DNA of 64,000 bases from Halomonas sp. HL-48 (GTDB lineage Bacteria > Pseudomonadota > Gammaproteobacteria > Pseudomonadales > Halomonadaceae): contig NZ_LJZS01000012.1 in assembly GCF_001314875.1 (NCBI RefSeq), positions 41,978-105,977 of the forward strand, given 5' to 3'. Each line of letters starts with the position of its first letter. The stretch's first letter is position 1. Of this stretch, positions 18,876 through 27,752 are shown piece after piece. A model generated the notes under the pieces. That model saw nothing but the letters and a program-made list of their open reading frames with translations, ran no database searches and was not told the origin of the DNA. The position numbers were made by a program, and so were the translations under genes.

Positions 18876-19160
18876 CTAGGCCGCCGTGCCTTTTTTGGGT
18901 GCGGCGTCACCGGCAGGGCTTTTACTGCCGGTCTCGGTTGCCGCTGGCTTTGCGTCAGCCGCTAGATTCTTTTTACTGCCGGTCTTGAAATCAGTTTCGT
19001 ACCAACCACCGCCTGCCAACCGGAAACCTGCCGCCGACACGAGGCGTGACAGGCTGGCACTTTCACAGGCAGGACAGTCCGTTAACGGATCCGCACTGAT
19101 TTTCTGCAATTTATCCAGGCGATGGCCGCAGGCCTTGCACTCATATTCATAGATGGGCAT
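18876..19160 (-). CDS. FmdB-family zinc-ribbon protein
   Basis: 94 residues starting with the family-typical MPIYEYECKACGH. Zinc-ribbon cysteines are at 8, 11, 29 and 32 (CKAC, CPAC). The tail beyond about residue 65 is Ala/Lys/Gly-rich and probably disordered. FmdB/YybH-like zinc ribbons are small putative regulators of unknown mechanism, frequently next to aspS in gammaproteobacteria. It lies 63 bases upstream of aspS on the same strand and may share its transcript. Confidence 0.9.
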   Translation of the reverse strand: MPIYEYECKACGHRLDKLQKISADPLTDCPACESASLSRLVSAAGFRLAGGGWYETDFKTGSKKNLAADAKPAATETGSKSPAGDAAPKKGTAA

Positions 19161-19339
19161 GTTGATGACTCCAGAAAGCTCAACTCCGACAAAACAGCAA
19201 CATAAATGCTGTCAAGCTGCGATATGCGGCCAGTCGGGATAAATTCCAAGGTGATAGTTGATCACGAAACGCTATTATACCCTTTTGTGCCCCCTGCCGA
19301 GCAAGGCTATCCACCCCGGTAGATAATGGAGATGAGAAA

Positions 19340-20281
19340 ATGCCCAATGCAGTGATCCTGGATGCCGAGAGCCTTGGCCCTCAGATCGATCTGGCGGCGA
19401 TCCGCAACGAGGTATCCAACCTCGACATATTCGGCCAGAGCACCACTCAGCAAGCCCGGGAACGTCTGGCCAATGCCGATATCGCGATCGTCAACAAGGT
19501 GGTTCTGGATGCCGACACGCTCAAGCAGCTACCCACCCTCAAACTGATCTGCGTGCTCGCTACCGGGCTTAACAACATTGACCTGGACGCCGCCAAACAA
19601 CAGGGCATTGAGGTCAAGAACGTGACGGCATACGGCACTGCCAGCGTATCGCAGCATACCTTGATGCTGATGTTGACGCTGGCCAACCGATTACCGCTTT
19701 ATCAGCGCGATGTGGCGGCAGGAGCTTGGCAGCGAAGCGACTTTTTCTGTCTACAGGATTATCCGACGCTTCAACTGGCAAGCAAACATCTTGTCATGGT
19801 CGGTCAGGGTGAACTGGGCTCGGAGGTTGCACGATTGGCCGAAGCCCTGGGCATGCGCGTCAGTTTCGCCGCGCGTCCCGGCAATGAAGCGAACGACCAG
19901 CGGGCATCGCTCGACGAGCTGCTGCCCGACGCGGACGTAATCAGCCTTCATTGCCCGCTTAACGAGTCAACCAAACACCTGATCAACGCCGCGCGTCTTG
20001 CCAGAGCCAAGTCATCGCTACTGCTGATCAACTGCGCCCGCGGCGGCATTATCGATGAAGAGGCTGCTCTGGCAGCGTTAAGAAACCACCAGATCGGTGG
20101 ACTCGCTGTGGATGTCCTGCCCAAGGAGCCGCCGCGTGACGGTCACCCGCTATTAACGGCGCTGAATGAACCGCTCAACCTAATTGTCACCCCGCATAAC
20201 GCCTGGATAACTCCGGAAGCACGCCAAAACGTGGTCAGCCTAACCGCTGATAACATCCGCCAGTGGCAAGCGAGTCATTAA
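19340..20281 (+). CDS. D-2-hydroxyacid dehydrogenase, hydroxypyruvate reductase-like
   Basis: 313 residues of the D-isomer-specific 2-hydroxyacid dehydrogenase family. The NAD motif is at 155-160 (GQGELG). The catalytic triad positions are Arg234 (NCARGGIIDE), Glu263 (DVLPKEPP) and His286 (VTPHNAW). Sequence style is near glycerate dehydrogenase/hydroxypyruvate reductase (HprA), which interconverts hydroxypyruvate and D-glycerate; the substrate cannot be fixed from sequence alone. It is divergent from the fmdB-type gene and overlaps acyP tail-to-tail by four bases. Confidence 0.88.
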   Translation: MPNAVILDAESLGPQIDLAAIRNEVSNLDIFGQSTTQQARERLANADIAIVNKVVLDADTLKQLPTLKLICVLATGLNNIDLDAAKQQGIEVKNVTAYGTASVSQHTLMLMLTLANRLPLYQRDVAAGAWQRSDFFCLQDYPTLQLASKHLVMVGQGELGSEVARLAEALGMRVSFAARPGNEANDQRASLDELLPDADVISLHCPLNESTKHLINAARLARAKSSLLLINCARGGIIDEEAALAALRNHQIGGLAVDVLPKEPPRDGHPLLTALNEPLNLIVTPHNAWITPEARQNVVSLTADNIRQWQASH

Positions 20282-20553
20282 TACGTCGCAAAATGATCCA
20301 GGGCGTGGCACTGATCGAGCACGTCGAGTTCGACGTGGGTCACCTGCGCCCCTTCCGGCCCTTTCCACAACCATTCGCTGACAAGCTTGACCGCGTCACG
20401 ACTACCGCACAGCAACACCTCGACTCGGCCATCCGGCAGGTTTTTCGCATAGCCGGTGAGGCGATGTTCTAGCGCCTGATGCTGGGTGGAACGACGAAAC
20501 CACACTCCCTGCACTTTCCCCGTCACCCAGGCGCGTACACAACATTCTGCCAT
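20278..20553 (-). CDS. acyP: Acylphosphatase
   Basis: 91 residues, usual size. The signature GKVQGVWFRRS contains the phosphate-binding Arg and AKNLPDG the catalytic Asn. It hydrolyses acyl phosphates. It carries unusual paired Cys at residues 4-5. It lies 9 bases after the start-proximal yihY end, forming a two-gene unit yihY-acyP on the minus strand. Confidence 0.94.
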   Translation of the reverse strand: MAECCVRAWVTGKVQGVWFRRSTQHQALEHRLTGYAKNLPDGRVEVLLCGSRDAVKLVSEWLWKGPEGAQVTHVELDVLDQCHALDHFATY

Positions 20554-20562
20554 TGTCTTCTC

Positions 20563-21471
20563 CTATTCGGGATGATGCGCGTGATGCTGAATAAGAATAG
20601 CGCTATTGCGCGGTATTAATGGACGTCCCCGGCGAATCAACAGCGACCGTGTAAACGCTGCACCAAACAGCAGGATCAGCGACGAGTAATAAACCCATAG
20701 CAATACCATCACCACCGAGCCTGCGGCCCCATAGGTCGACGCCGTTGCCGTATAGGCAAGATAGACAGCAATGACGCTACGGCCGATGGTAAACAACACT
20801 GCGGTGACCAGCGCCCCAATCAGGACATCCTGCCAACTCAGCACCACGTCGGGCAACACCTTGAATATGGTCGCGAACAGCAACGCCACCACCATCAATG
20901 AAATCAACGACTCGGCCAGCTGGCTCAAGAAGCCAACATAGGGCAGCAGATTATCTGCGGCACCCAGTGCCCCACGTATCGCAACCCCCAACACCAACGA
21001 CACCATTAGGATAAAGCCAATGGAAAGCACCACGGTTAATGACAGCAGGCGATTCTTCATAAACACCAGCGCGCCATTGGCCGTTGGTTTGGCGGTCACT
21101 CCCCAGATGGTATTGAGCGAAAACTGCATTTGCGCAAATACCGTCGTGGCACCCACCATCAGCGCTGCCACCCCCAATAGGGTCGGCATGATGCCGGCTT
21201 CCTGGATGCGCGACTGGGCGACGGCCTCCTCCACCACTGCGGCGGCGTCAGCGCCCATCGTGCTTTGCAATTGAGCCACGATTTGCCCCTGCGCGGCCTC
21301 TTCACCCAGCACTAAACCAATCACGGTGACCGCGATAATGATCGTCGGTGCCAGCGAAAAAAGCGTATAAAACGCCAGGGAACCTGCGTAACTAAAAGCA
21401 TTACGCTGCAACCACAGCGTCGCTGAGTCCTTGATCACGTTACCCCAGAAATAAACGCTGCGTTTGAGCAT
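20563..21471 (-). CDS. YihY/BrkB-family inner-membrane protein
   Basis: 302 residues with about six TM segments (around 30-52, 90-110, 135-160, 175-195, 205-230, 240-270). Family hallmarks are present: FSYAGSLAFYTLFSLAPTII near the N-terminus and TASTYGAAGSVVMVLLWVYYSS near the C-terminus. Formerly called ribonuclease BN or BrkB by mistake; its molecular function is unknown. GGGAG precedes the ATG; acyP follows closely. Confidence 0.9.
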   Translation of the reverse strand: MLKRSVYFWGNVIKDSATLWLQRNAFSYAGSLAFYTLFSLAPTIIIAVTVIGLVLGEEAAQGQIVAQLQSTMGADAAAVVEEAVAQSRIQEAGIMPTLLGVAALMVGATTVFAQMQFSLNTIWGVTAKPTANGALVFMKNRLLSLTVVLSIGFILMVSLVLGVAIRGALGAADNLLPYVGFLSQLAESLISLMVVALLFATIFKVLPDVVLSWQDVLIGALVTAVLFTIGRSVIAVYLAYTATASTYGAAGSVVMVLLWVYYSSLILLFGAAFTRSLLIRRGRPLIPRNSAILIQHHAHHPE

Positions 21472-21626
21472 GACGGCTCCCTAGTGGATTGATATAGGGC
21501 CAACTTTCCATGGCCCAATCCAATAATCATACCCAATCAGACCGTTGGCTGCAGAGCTGCATTGCGCCACCTCATCAAGCCCACCATAATGCTTACCCAC
21601 CCACTCGCGGATAAAGGACAGCCTGC

Positions 21627-22724
21627 ATGGCAACCGATGCCCCACATCCGACTTCGGCGTATGATTTTGATTGCCTGGTGTTTATCGGCCGTTTCCAGCC
21701 CCCTCACCTGGGCCACCTGGCAGTGATTCGCGAGGCACTCAAGCAAGCCCGTCAGGTGATTGTGCTCGTGGGGTCCTCATGGCAGGCACGCTCGTTGCGC
21801 AACCCCTGGCGTTTCGAAGAGCGTCAGGTGATGCTGCGCTCGGGGTTTGACGAAGAAGACAATCAACGACTGGAAATCACCCCGCTGCTGGATGCGCTGT
21901 ATAACAACGATGTGTGGGTGCGCGATGTTCAGCGTAAAGTGCGCGATCTGGCCGCCCCCGCCAATGCCAGGCTACCGCGGATCGGGCTGATCGGGGCGAG
22001 CAGAGGGCAGTCCAGCTACTATCTATCACTGTTTCCCCAGTGGGAATCAGTGAGCGTTGCGCTGGTGGAAGGTATTTCTGCCAGCCATATCCGCGAGCGC
22101 CTGTTCCGTTCGCCCGGCTCCACCGATGACTACCTGAGCACGGGTGCTTTTCACGATTTACCGCCGGGGGTCGTCGAGCGGGTTCAGGATTTCTGCCGAG
22201 GCAGCGACTACGAGCAGCTCCTGGAAGAACAGCAACTCCTCGACCAGTATCGACAGGCGTGGCAGCAAGCCCCCTACCCGCCGATCTTCGTGACGGTGAA
22301 CGCCGTCGTCGTGCAATCGGGTCACGTGCTGCTGGTGCGGCGTACCTCGGCGCCGGGGAAAGGCCTGTTTGCCTTACCCGGGGGCTTTATCAACCCCCAC
22401 GAACGACTGCTGGATGCCTGTCTGCGGGAACTGCGCGAGCGCATTCGGCTGAAGGTGCCGGAGCCCGTTCTAAAAGGGTCGTTGCGGGGGCAGCGCCTGT
22501 TCGATGAGCCGCACCGCAGCTGGCGGGGGCGCACGCTGGCGGAAGCGTTTTACTTTGCTTTGCGTCCGGACCAGCAGCTGCCCCGCTTAAAGCCGGTCAA
22601 GGGGGGCGATCATGCGCGCTGGGTAGCCCTGGCCGACCTCGAGCCCGACAGCCTGTTCGAAGACCATTTCTTCATTATTCAGAACTTCCTGGGTTTGCCG
22701 GCAGATTTCAGCAGCGCTCCCTGA
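21627..22724 (+). CDS. Bifunctional NMN adenylyltransferase / Nudix-domain protein
   Basis: 365 residues. The N-terminal NMN adenylyltransferase (NadM-type) domain has FIGRFQPPHLGH, with the T/HxGH nucleotide-binding pair at His27 and His30. The C-terminal domain (about 210-360) is a Nudix fold, as in the fused cyanobacterial/gammaproteobacterial enzymes that make NAD+ and hydrolyse ADP-ribose. The Nudix box (253-275) has Gly253, Glu259, Arg267, Glu268 and Glu271, but the second Glu of the EE pair is Arg272 and the later Gly is Arg274, so hydrolase activity may be weak or lost. AAGGA precedes the ATG. Confidence 0.9.
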   Translation: MATDAPHPTSAYDFDCLVFIGRFQPPHLGHLAVIREALKQARQVIVLVGSSWQARSLRNPWRFEERQVMLRSGFDEEDNQRLEITPLLDALYNNDVWVRDVQRKVRDLAAPANARLPRIGLIGASRGQSSYYLSLFPQWESVSVALVEGISASHIRERLFRSPGSTDDYLSTGAFHDLPPGVVERVQDFCRGSDYEQLLEEQQLLDQYRQAWQQAPYPPIFVTVNAVVVQSGHVLLVRRTSAPGKGLFALPGGFINPHERLLDACLRELRERIRLKVPEPVLKGSLRGQRLFDEPHRSWRGRTLAEAFYFALRPDQQLPRLKPVKGGDHARWVALADLEPDSLFEDHFFIIQNFLGLPADFSSAP

Positions 22725-22727
22725 ACG

Positions 22728-23645
22728 CTACCCCTGCAGAAAATCGCGCGGCAACTTCATCATTTGCCGCCATAAACGCTCGACCCCCGGCTTATGCACC
22801 AAGGAGCAGCGGTAGAGGCGGATTTCCAGCGGGATATCCCAGTTGGCATCCGCGGCACGCACCAAACGGCCGCTGTTCAATTCCTCGCGAATGCAGAAGT
22901 CGGGTATCCAGGCGATGCCAACGCCCTGTAGCACCATGCCTTTCAAACCTTCCGCCATGGCCGTTTCGTAGACGGTCCGCAGCTTCATGCGTAGCGGGTC
23001 ATTCTTCAGCAGCATGCGCACGCTACGCCCCAGAAACGCTCCCTGGGTATATGCCAGATAGGGAACCGAGCTGTCGTGCTGGAGCGAAAACATCGGTTTA
23101 CCCTGAGCGTCGGGCAGCGATACCGGCAGCATGTTGACGTTGCCGATTGAAAAGGAAGGAAATACCTCGGCGTCCAACTGCATGGTGGCAAAAGGATCAT
23201 AGTAGGCCAGCATGAGATCGCAGTTGCCCTCACGCAGCACGTGAATCGCCTCGCCCACGTTCATGGCGACCAAACGGGTGGGCAACTCACCCAGCCCCTT
23301 TTGCAAACGCGATATCCAAGGCGGATAAAAGCTCAGTGCTAGCGAATGAGCCGCCACAATATCCAGTGCTTCATTGGCCATTGAAAGCCCACGCAAATGC
23401 CCCAGCGATTCGGTGAGCTGTTCCACTAGATTGCGTGCCGTCACCAGGAACAGCTGGCCTTCCGACGTCAAGCCGACCGGCGTTGTCGAGCGGTCGACCA
23501 ACGTGACCCCCACCGCTTGTTCCAGGGCGCGAATGCGGCGGCTAAAAGCAGGCTGGGTGACATGCCGCTGGCGGGCCGATGCGGAAAAACTACGCGTGTT
23601 GGCCAATGCCACGAAATCTTCTAGCCATTTTGTTTCAAGGTTCAC
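22728..23645 (-). CDS. LysR-family regulator, HypT-like
   Basis: 305 residues from a GTG start with AAGGAG six bases upstream. N-terminal winged HTH (SFSASARQRHVTQPAFSRRI, about 19-38) and a LysR effector domain. Several stretches resemble E. coli HypT/YjiE, a hypochlorite-responsive regulator: ETKWLEDF, QPAFSRRIRALEQAVGV, AAHSLALSF and GVGIAWIPD. This similarity is from memory of the family. No obvious divergently transcribed target: it converges with nadM-nudix (3-base gap), and cls lies upstream on the same strand. Confidence 0.82.
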   Translation of the reverse strand: MNLETKWLEDFVALANTRSFSASARQRHVTQPAFSRRIRALEQAVGVTLVDRSTTPVGLTSEGQLFLVTARNLVEQLTESLGHLRGLSMANEALDIVAAHSLALSFYPPWISRLQKGLGELPTRLVAMNVGEAIHVLREGNCDLMLAYYDPFATMQLDAEVFPSFSIGNVNMLPVSLPDAQGKPMFSLQHDSSVPYLAYTQGAFLGRSVRMLLKNDPLRMKLRTVYETAMAEGLKGMVLQGVGIAWIPDFCIREELNSGRLVRAADANWDIPLEIRLYRCSLVHKPGVERLWRQMMKLPRDFLQG

Positions 23646-23700
23646 CTACGACTCCTTGTCACCCTGGTCGTTTAATTGGTTGTGGCAGCGAGCCGTTTGA

Positions 23701-25119
23701 TTACTGTATAGGGGCCGTCAGATAAGCGGCCCGTGAGACCACTTTCTTCCACCAGGGGCGCTGGGCAATTTCATCAAGCCCAATTCGCCGACATTCGGCA
23801 AAGTCTTTTTCCAGCATCAGCCTGACTTGAGACGCTACCGCCGCGCTGGGCATAAACGCTGTGATTTCAAAGTTCAATCGAAAAGAACGATTATCCATAT
23901 TGACCGTGCCCACGGTGGCGGCCTTGTTATCGACAAGCATCACTTTTTGGTGGAGAAAGCCAGGAAGATAACGGTATATTTTTACACCCGCACGTAGCAT
24001 ATCGGGTAGGAAAGAAAATGCCGAGAGGAAAACCAGCAGATGATCCGGGCGCTCGGGGATCATGACCCGCACATCGACGCCGCGCATGGCGGCCAATCGC
24101 AGCGCATCCTGCACGCCCTGATCAGGAACGAAATACGGGCTCGTAACCCAAAGCCGCTCCTGGGCGCTCTGTATCACTTGCTGAATCAACAGGCTTGCCG
24201 TGTCCTGGCGATCTGCCGGGCCTGAGGGCACCACCACCACATGATGGTTACTGGCGAAAATTTCCTTGGGTTGCCAATCAAGCGTGATGACCTCACCGGT
24301 GGCCCAGTGCCAGTCTTCCCAGAAGGCCTCCTGAAGCCCTAGCACACTAGGTCCCTGCAGCTTGAGGTGGGTGTCGCGCCAGGCACCGCGATTGGGATCC
24401 TCACCCAGATATTCGACGCCAACGTTGAACCCACCCAACCAGCCTTCCTGGCCATCGACCACCATCACCTTACGGTGGTTACGAAAGTTCAGTTGAAAGG
24501 GGTGCTTTAAGCCTCGCGATGATCGAAAAGCGCTGACCTCAATGCCCGATTGCATCAAGTCGTTCAAATACCGCGAGCTGAGTTTACGACTGCCCATTTC
24601 ATCGTAGAGAAAGTAAATATTCACGCCACGGCGAGCGGCCCGCTGAAGATAGCCCATCATACGCCGCCCGAGGGCATCGTCGCGGACGATGAAAAACTGC
24701 AGCAGAATATAGTGTTTTGCCTGCTCCATACCGGCAAACAGGCTGTCGAAGGTAGCCTCACCGTCAATCAGCAAAGTAGCCTGGTTACCGTGGGTCATCG
24801 GCATCATTGCCAATTGTTCAACCGCCTGAATATCGGCGCTTTTCGACGTCACACCGTAGGGGTCTACATTGGCACGATAGCGCACCAGCATGCGGCGCAA
24901 TATATTATCCCGCACCCCTCTGGCCGATACATAGCCATAAAATCGCGGCCGCCCAAATAGCCAATAGGCGGGGACGGCCACGTAGGGAAAGGTGAGTAAC
25001 GAGATAATCCAGGCAACCGCCCCCTGCGATGTGCGACTCGACATCAACGCCATCACCGCGGAAATGATGCCTAACACATAGGTCAATAAAATGCCGGTCC
25101 CTAGCAGCCACGAAGTCAT
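23701..25119 (-). CDS. cls: Cardiolipin synthase (ClsA type, two PLD motifs)
   Basis: 472 residues: two N-terminal TM segments (about 5-27 and 36-55) ending in YWLFGRPRF, then two HKD phospholipase-D motifs, at His215/Lys217/Asp222 and His390/Lys392/Asp397. ClsA-type enzymes condense two phosphatidylglycerols to cardiolipin at the inner membrane. AAGGA precedes the ATG. It lies downstream of the fumarase gene but behind a hairpin, so it is probably separately transcribed. In a halotolerant organism cardiolipin content is a plausible osmotic-response trait (inference). Confidence 0.93.
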   Translation of the reverse strand: MTSWLLGTGILLTYVLGIISAVMALMSSRTSQGAVAWIISLLTFPYVAVPAYWLFGRPRFYGYVSARGVRDNILRRMLVRYRANVDPYGVTSKSADIQAVEQLAMMPMTHGNQATLLIDGEATFDSLFAGMEQAKHYILLQFFIVRDDALGRRMMGYLQRAARRGVNIYFLYDEMGSRKLSSRYLNDLMQSGIEVSAFRSSRGLKHPFQLNFRNHRKVMVVDGQEGWLGGFNVGVEYLGEDPNRGAWRDTHLKLQGPSVLGLQEAFWEDWHWATGEVITLDWQPKEIFASNHHVVVVPSGPADRQDTASLLIQQVIQSAQERLWVTSPYFVPDQGVQDALRLAAMRGVDVRVMIPERPDHLLVFLSAFSFLPDMLRAGVKIYRYLPGFLHQKVMLVDNKAATVGTVNMDNRSFRLNFEITAFMPSAAVASQVRLMLEKDFAECRRIGLDEIAQRPWWKKVVSRAAYLTAPIQ

Positions 25120-25175
25120 GGTGGAGTCCTTGTCATGGGTATTAAGTCCTCTGCGCCGAACCTGCCTGTATGGGT

Positions 25176-25202
25176 AAAGGCCCCGCCAACGGCGAGGCCT
25201 TT
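25176..25202 (-). terminator. Hairpin after fumarase gene, probable terminator
   Basis: Twelve-pair stem (aaaggccccgcc / ggcgaggccttt, one G-T pair, loop of three) 33 bases after the fumarase stop. The stem itself ends in TTT on both strands, but no further T-run follows, so strength is uncertain. Confidence 0.6.
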
Positions 25203-25234
25203 CAAGCCTAGGACATTTTCAGTCTGCGGAGAAC

Positions 25235-26740
25235 TCAAGCCGTTTGGGCAATGATTTCCTTCCACTTGGCCGGTCCGGTCTGATGCACCGACGTGCCCGC
25301 ACTATCCACCGCCACCGTAACCGGCATGTCTTCCACTTCAAACTCGTAAATCGCTTCCATGCCGAGATCTTCAAAGCCGACGACGCGTGATTTCTTGATC
25401 GCCTGGGCGACGAGGTAGGCAGAGCCGCCCACCGCCATCAGATACACCGCCTGATTGTCACGAATCGCGTCAATGGCCGCCTGCCCTCTTTCGGCCTTGC
25501 CGACCATGCCCAACAGGCCGGTTTCCTCCAGCATGGTGCGAGTAAACTTGTCCATGCGGGTGGCGGTCGTGGGTCCGGCGGGGCCTACCACTTCATCGCC
25601 AATGGGGTCGACGGGGCCGACGTAATAGATGAAACGGCCCTTCATATCCACGGGTAGCGGTTCGCCCTTGGCAAGCATATCCACCATGCGTTTGTGCGCG
25701 GCATCGCGGCCGGTGAGCAGCTTACCATTGAGCAGCAGCGTGTCCCCGGGCTGCCAGGTTTTGACGTCTTCCGGGGTCACGGTATCGAGGTTGACGCGCT
25801 TGACGTTATCGCCCGCCTCGCGGGTGATTTCCGGCCAGTCTTCCAGCTTGGGCGCCGGTAGCGCCACGGGGCCCGAACCGTCCAGGGTAAAGTGCGCATG
25901 GCGGGTAGCGGCACAGTTGGGAATGATGGCGACCGGCTTGTTCGCCGCATGGGTCGGATAATCCTTGACCTTGATATCCAGCACGGTGGTCAAGCCGCCC
26001 AGCCCCTGAGCCCCAATGCCGCTTTTGTTGACCTTGTCGAACAGCTCAAGGCGCAGTTCCTCGGCACGGTTGCTCGCGCCACGTGCCTGAAGTTCCTGGA
26101 TATCGATCGGCTCCAGCAGTGCTTCCTTGGCGATCTCCATGGCCTTTTCCGCCGTACCGCCAATGCCGATGCCCAGCATGCCCGGCGGACACCAGCCGGC
26201 CCCCATCTTGGGCAGCTGCTCCATCACCCAGTCCACGACGCTGTCAGACGGATTGAGCATGGCAAACTTGGATTTTGCTTCGCTACCACCGCCCTTCGCT
26301 GCCACGTGAATATCGACCTTGTCGCCCGGCACGAGCTTATGGTGGATAATTGCGGGCGTGTTGTCCTTGGTGTTTTGACGCTTGCCGTCGGGGTCTGCCA
26401 GCACCGAGGCGCGCAGGATATTGTCGGGAAGCTGATAGGCGCGGCGCACGCCCTCGTTGACCATGTCATCCAGGCTCATGTCGGCGTCCCAGGTCACCTG
26501 CATGCCTACGTGGACAAAGACCGTCACGATGCCGGTATCCTGGCAAATTGGCCGATGACCCGTGGCGCACATCCGCGAGTTGATCAGGATCTGCGCAATC
26601 GCGTCCTTGGCAGCGGGGTTTTCTTCGCGCTCATAAGCGGCCGCCATGGCGTCGATAAAGTCTTTGGGATGATAGTAGGAGATATACTGCAGGGCATCGG
26701 CAACGCTTTGAATCACGTCGTCCTGGCGAATCACGGTCAT
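25235..26740 (-). CDS. Fumarate hydratase, class I (4Fe-4S, homodimeric)
   Basis: 501 residues from the ATG; AAGGAG lies 10 bases upstream, and a TTG two codons earlier is possible. Class I fumarases convert fumarate to malate in the TCA cycle with an oxygen-sensitive 4Fe-4S cluster. The candidate cluster cysteines are Cys66 (ICQDTG), Cys184 (GWCPPG) and Cys276 (IPNCAATRH); their spacing of 118 and 92 is close to that known for the Leishmania enzyme. The alpha-like and beta-like parts are fused, as in FumA/FumB. No class II fumC is seen nearby. Confidence 0.94.
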   Translation of the reverse strand: MTVIRQDDVIQSVADALQYISYYHPKDFIDAMAAAYEREENPAAKDAIAQILINSRMCATGHRPICQDTGIVTVFVHVGMQVTWDADMSLDDMVNEGVRRAYQLPDNILRASVLADPDGKRQNTKDNTPAIIHHKLVPGDKVDIHVAAKGGGSEAKSKFAMLNPSDSVVDWVMEQLPKMGAGWCPPGMLGIGIGGTAEKAMEIAKEALLEPIDIQELQARGASNRAEELRLELFDKVNKSGIGAQGLGGLTTVLDIKVKDYPTHAANKPVAIIPNCAATRHAHFTLDGSGPVALPAPKLEDWPEITREAGDNVKRVNLDTVTPEDVKTWQPGDTLLLNGKLLTGRDAAHKRMVDMLAKGEPLPVDMKGRFIYYVGPVDPIGDEVVGPAGPTTATRMDKFTRTMLEETGLLGMVGKAERGQAAIDAIRDNQAVYLMAVGGSAYLVAQAIKKSRVVGFEDLGMEAIYEFEVEDMPVTVAVDSAGTSVHQTGPAKWKEIIAQTA

Positions 26741-26921
26741 GGACAAACAGCTCCTTGGTTATCGTCTTATCGGCAAGCCTAAGCGATCTTTGCCGCAAGG
26801 GCCTGCTCGGCTTGGTGCATTATACCGTATTGGCCCCACCCCGGCAGCAACACCAACGTCATAGAAACGAATAGATATAGGCAGTTGTCAAATTCAAAAC
26901 AATGCAAGATAACGGTATAAA

Positions 26922-27749
26922 CTATGGTGTATTAACCTGACAGCCCGGGCACCAATACAGCCGCCTGGACCCGACCATGGTGCGCTCGATTACTTCGCCG
27001 CAGCGGTGACAGGAAAGCCCGGCCCGCTCGAAGACGCTGAACCGCCATTGGCGACGCGGTTCGCCGGCGGTGATGGCCTGCTCAATCCAGGCTTTGGTAT
27101 TAGTGACGCCCGCCTGTTCATACGCCTGACGCGTCACTTGGATAATACAGGTGGCCAGCTGATGGCGCTGAGACTCGGTCAAGTCAACCGGACGTTGCTT
27201 GGGGTGGCACTGGGCAAAGAACAGAATTTCTGAGCGCAGGTAATTACCCAGCCCCGCGACAAGACCCTGGTCGAGTAACAGACCACCCAAGCGACGGCGT
27301 AGAAAGGCGCGTGAGGCAAGCCGCACCGCCACGTCATCAGCGGTCAGCGAGTGGCTGAGCAAATCCGGCCCCAGCCGAGATAAAAAGGGATGTTGCTTCA
27401 GATCTTGCGCATGCCAGAGCGAAATATCAGACGCACTGTAGAGACTTGCCGCCCTACCGTCGGCCACCAGACGAACGCGCAGCGAGCGCTTGGTGGAAGG
27501 AGGCTTGGCCGCGTCGTGGAGTTTCCACACGCCGTATAGCTGGTTGTGGGAATACAGCACCTGCTGGTTGGCAAAGCGCAGCAGCATGGCCTTCCCCCAG
27601 GTATCCACTGCGTCGACGCGAACCCCCTCCAGAACGTTTGCCTGCTCGGCAAGCTCAGGAAAGGCAAACCAGGCCTCGTCGACCACCCTGCCGCCAATCT
27701 GACGCTGAATCTTGTCCGCCGCGCGACGGATTTCCGGGCCTTCAGGCAT
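26922..27749 (-). CDS. nei: Endonuclease VIII (Nei), oxidised-pyrimidine DNA glycosylase
   Basis: 275 residues. N-terminal MPEGPEIRRAADK supplies the Pro nucleophile and catalytic Glu of the Fpg/Nei family; YSHNQLYGVWK is a Nei rather than MutM signature. The helix-two-turn-helix region (GLGNYLRSEILF) and a C-terminal zinc finger (Cys247, 250, 267, 270) are intact. It excises oxidised pyrimidines and nicks the abasic site. It sits 3 bases after uvrB, so two DNA-repair genes are likely cotranscribed. Confidence 0.94.
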   Translation of the reverse strand: MPEGPEIRRAADKIQRQIGGRVVDEAWFAFPELAEQANVLEGVRVDAVDTWGKAMLLRFANQQVLYSHNQLYGVWKLHDAAKPPSTKRSLRVRLVADGRAASLYSASDISLWHAQDLKQHPFLSRLGPDLLSHSLTADDVAVRLASRAFLRRRLGGLLLDQGLVAGLGNYLRSEILFFAQCHPKQRPVDLTESQRHQLATCIIQVTRQAYEQAGVTNTKAWIEQAITAGEPRRQWRFSVFERAGLSCHRCGEVIERTMVGSRRLYWCPGCQVNTP

Positions 27750-27752
27750 GCC

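Noticed and set aside
25892..26782. Long plus-strand ORF opposite the fumarase gene
   Set aside because: Antisense shadow; the minus frame carries all class I fumarase cysteines.
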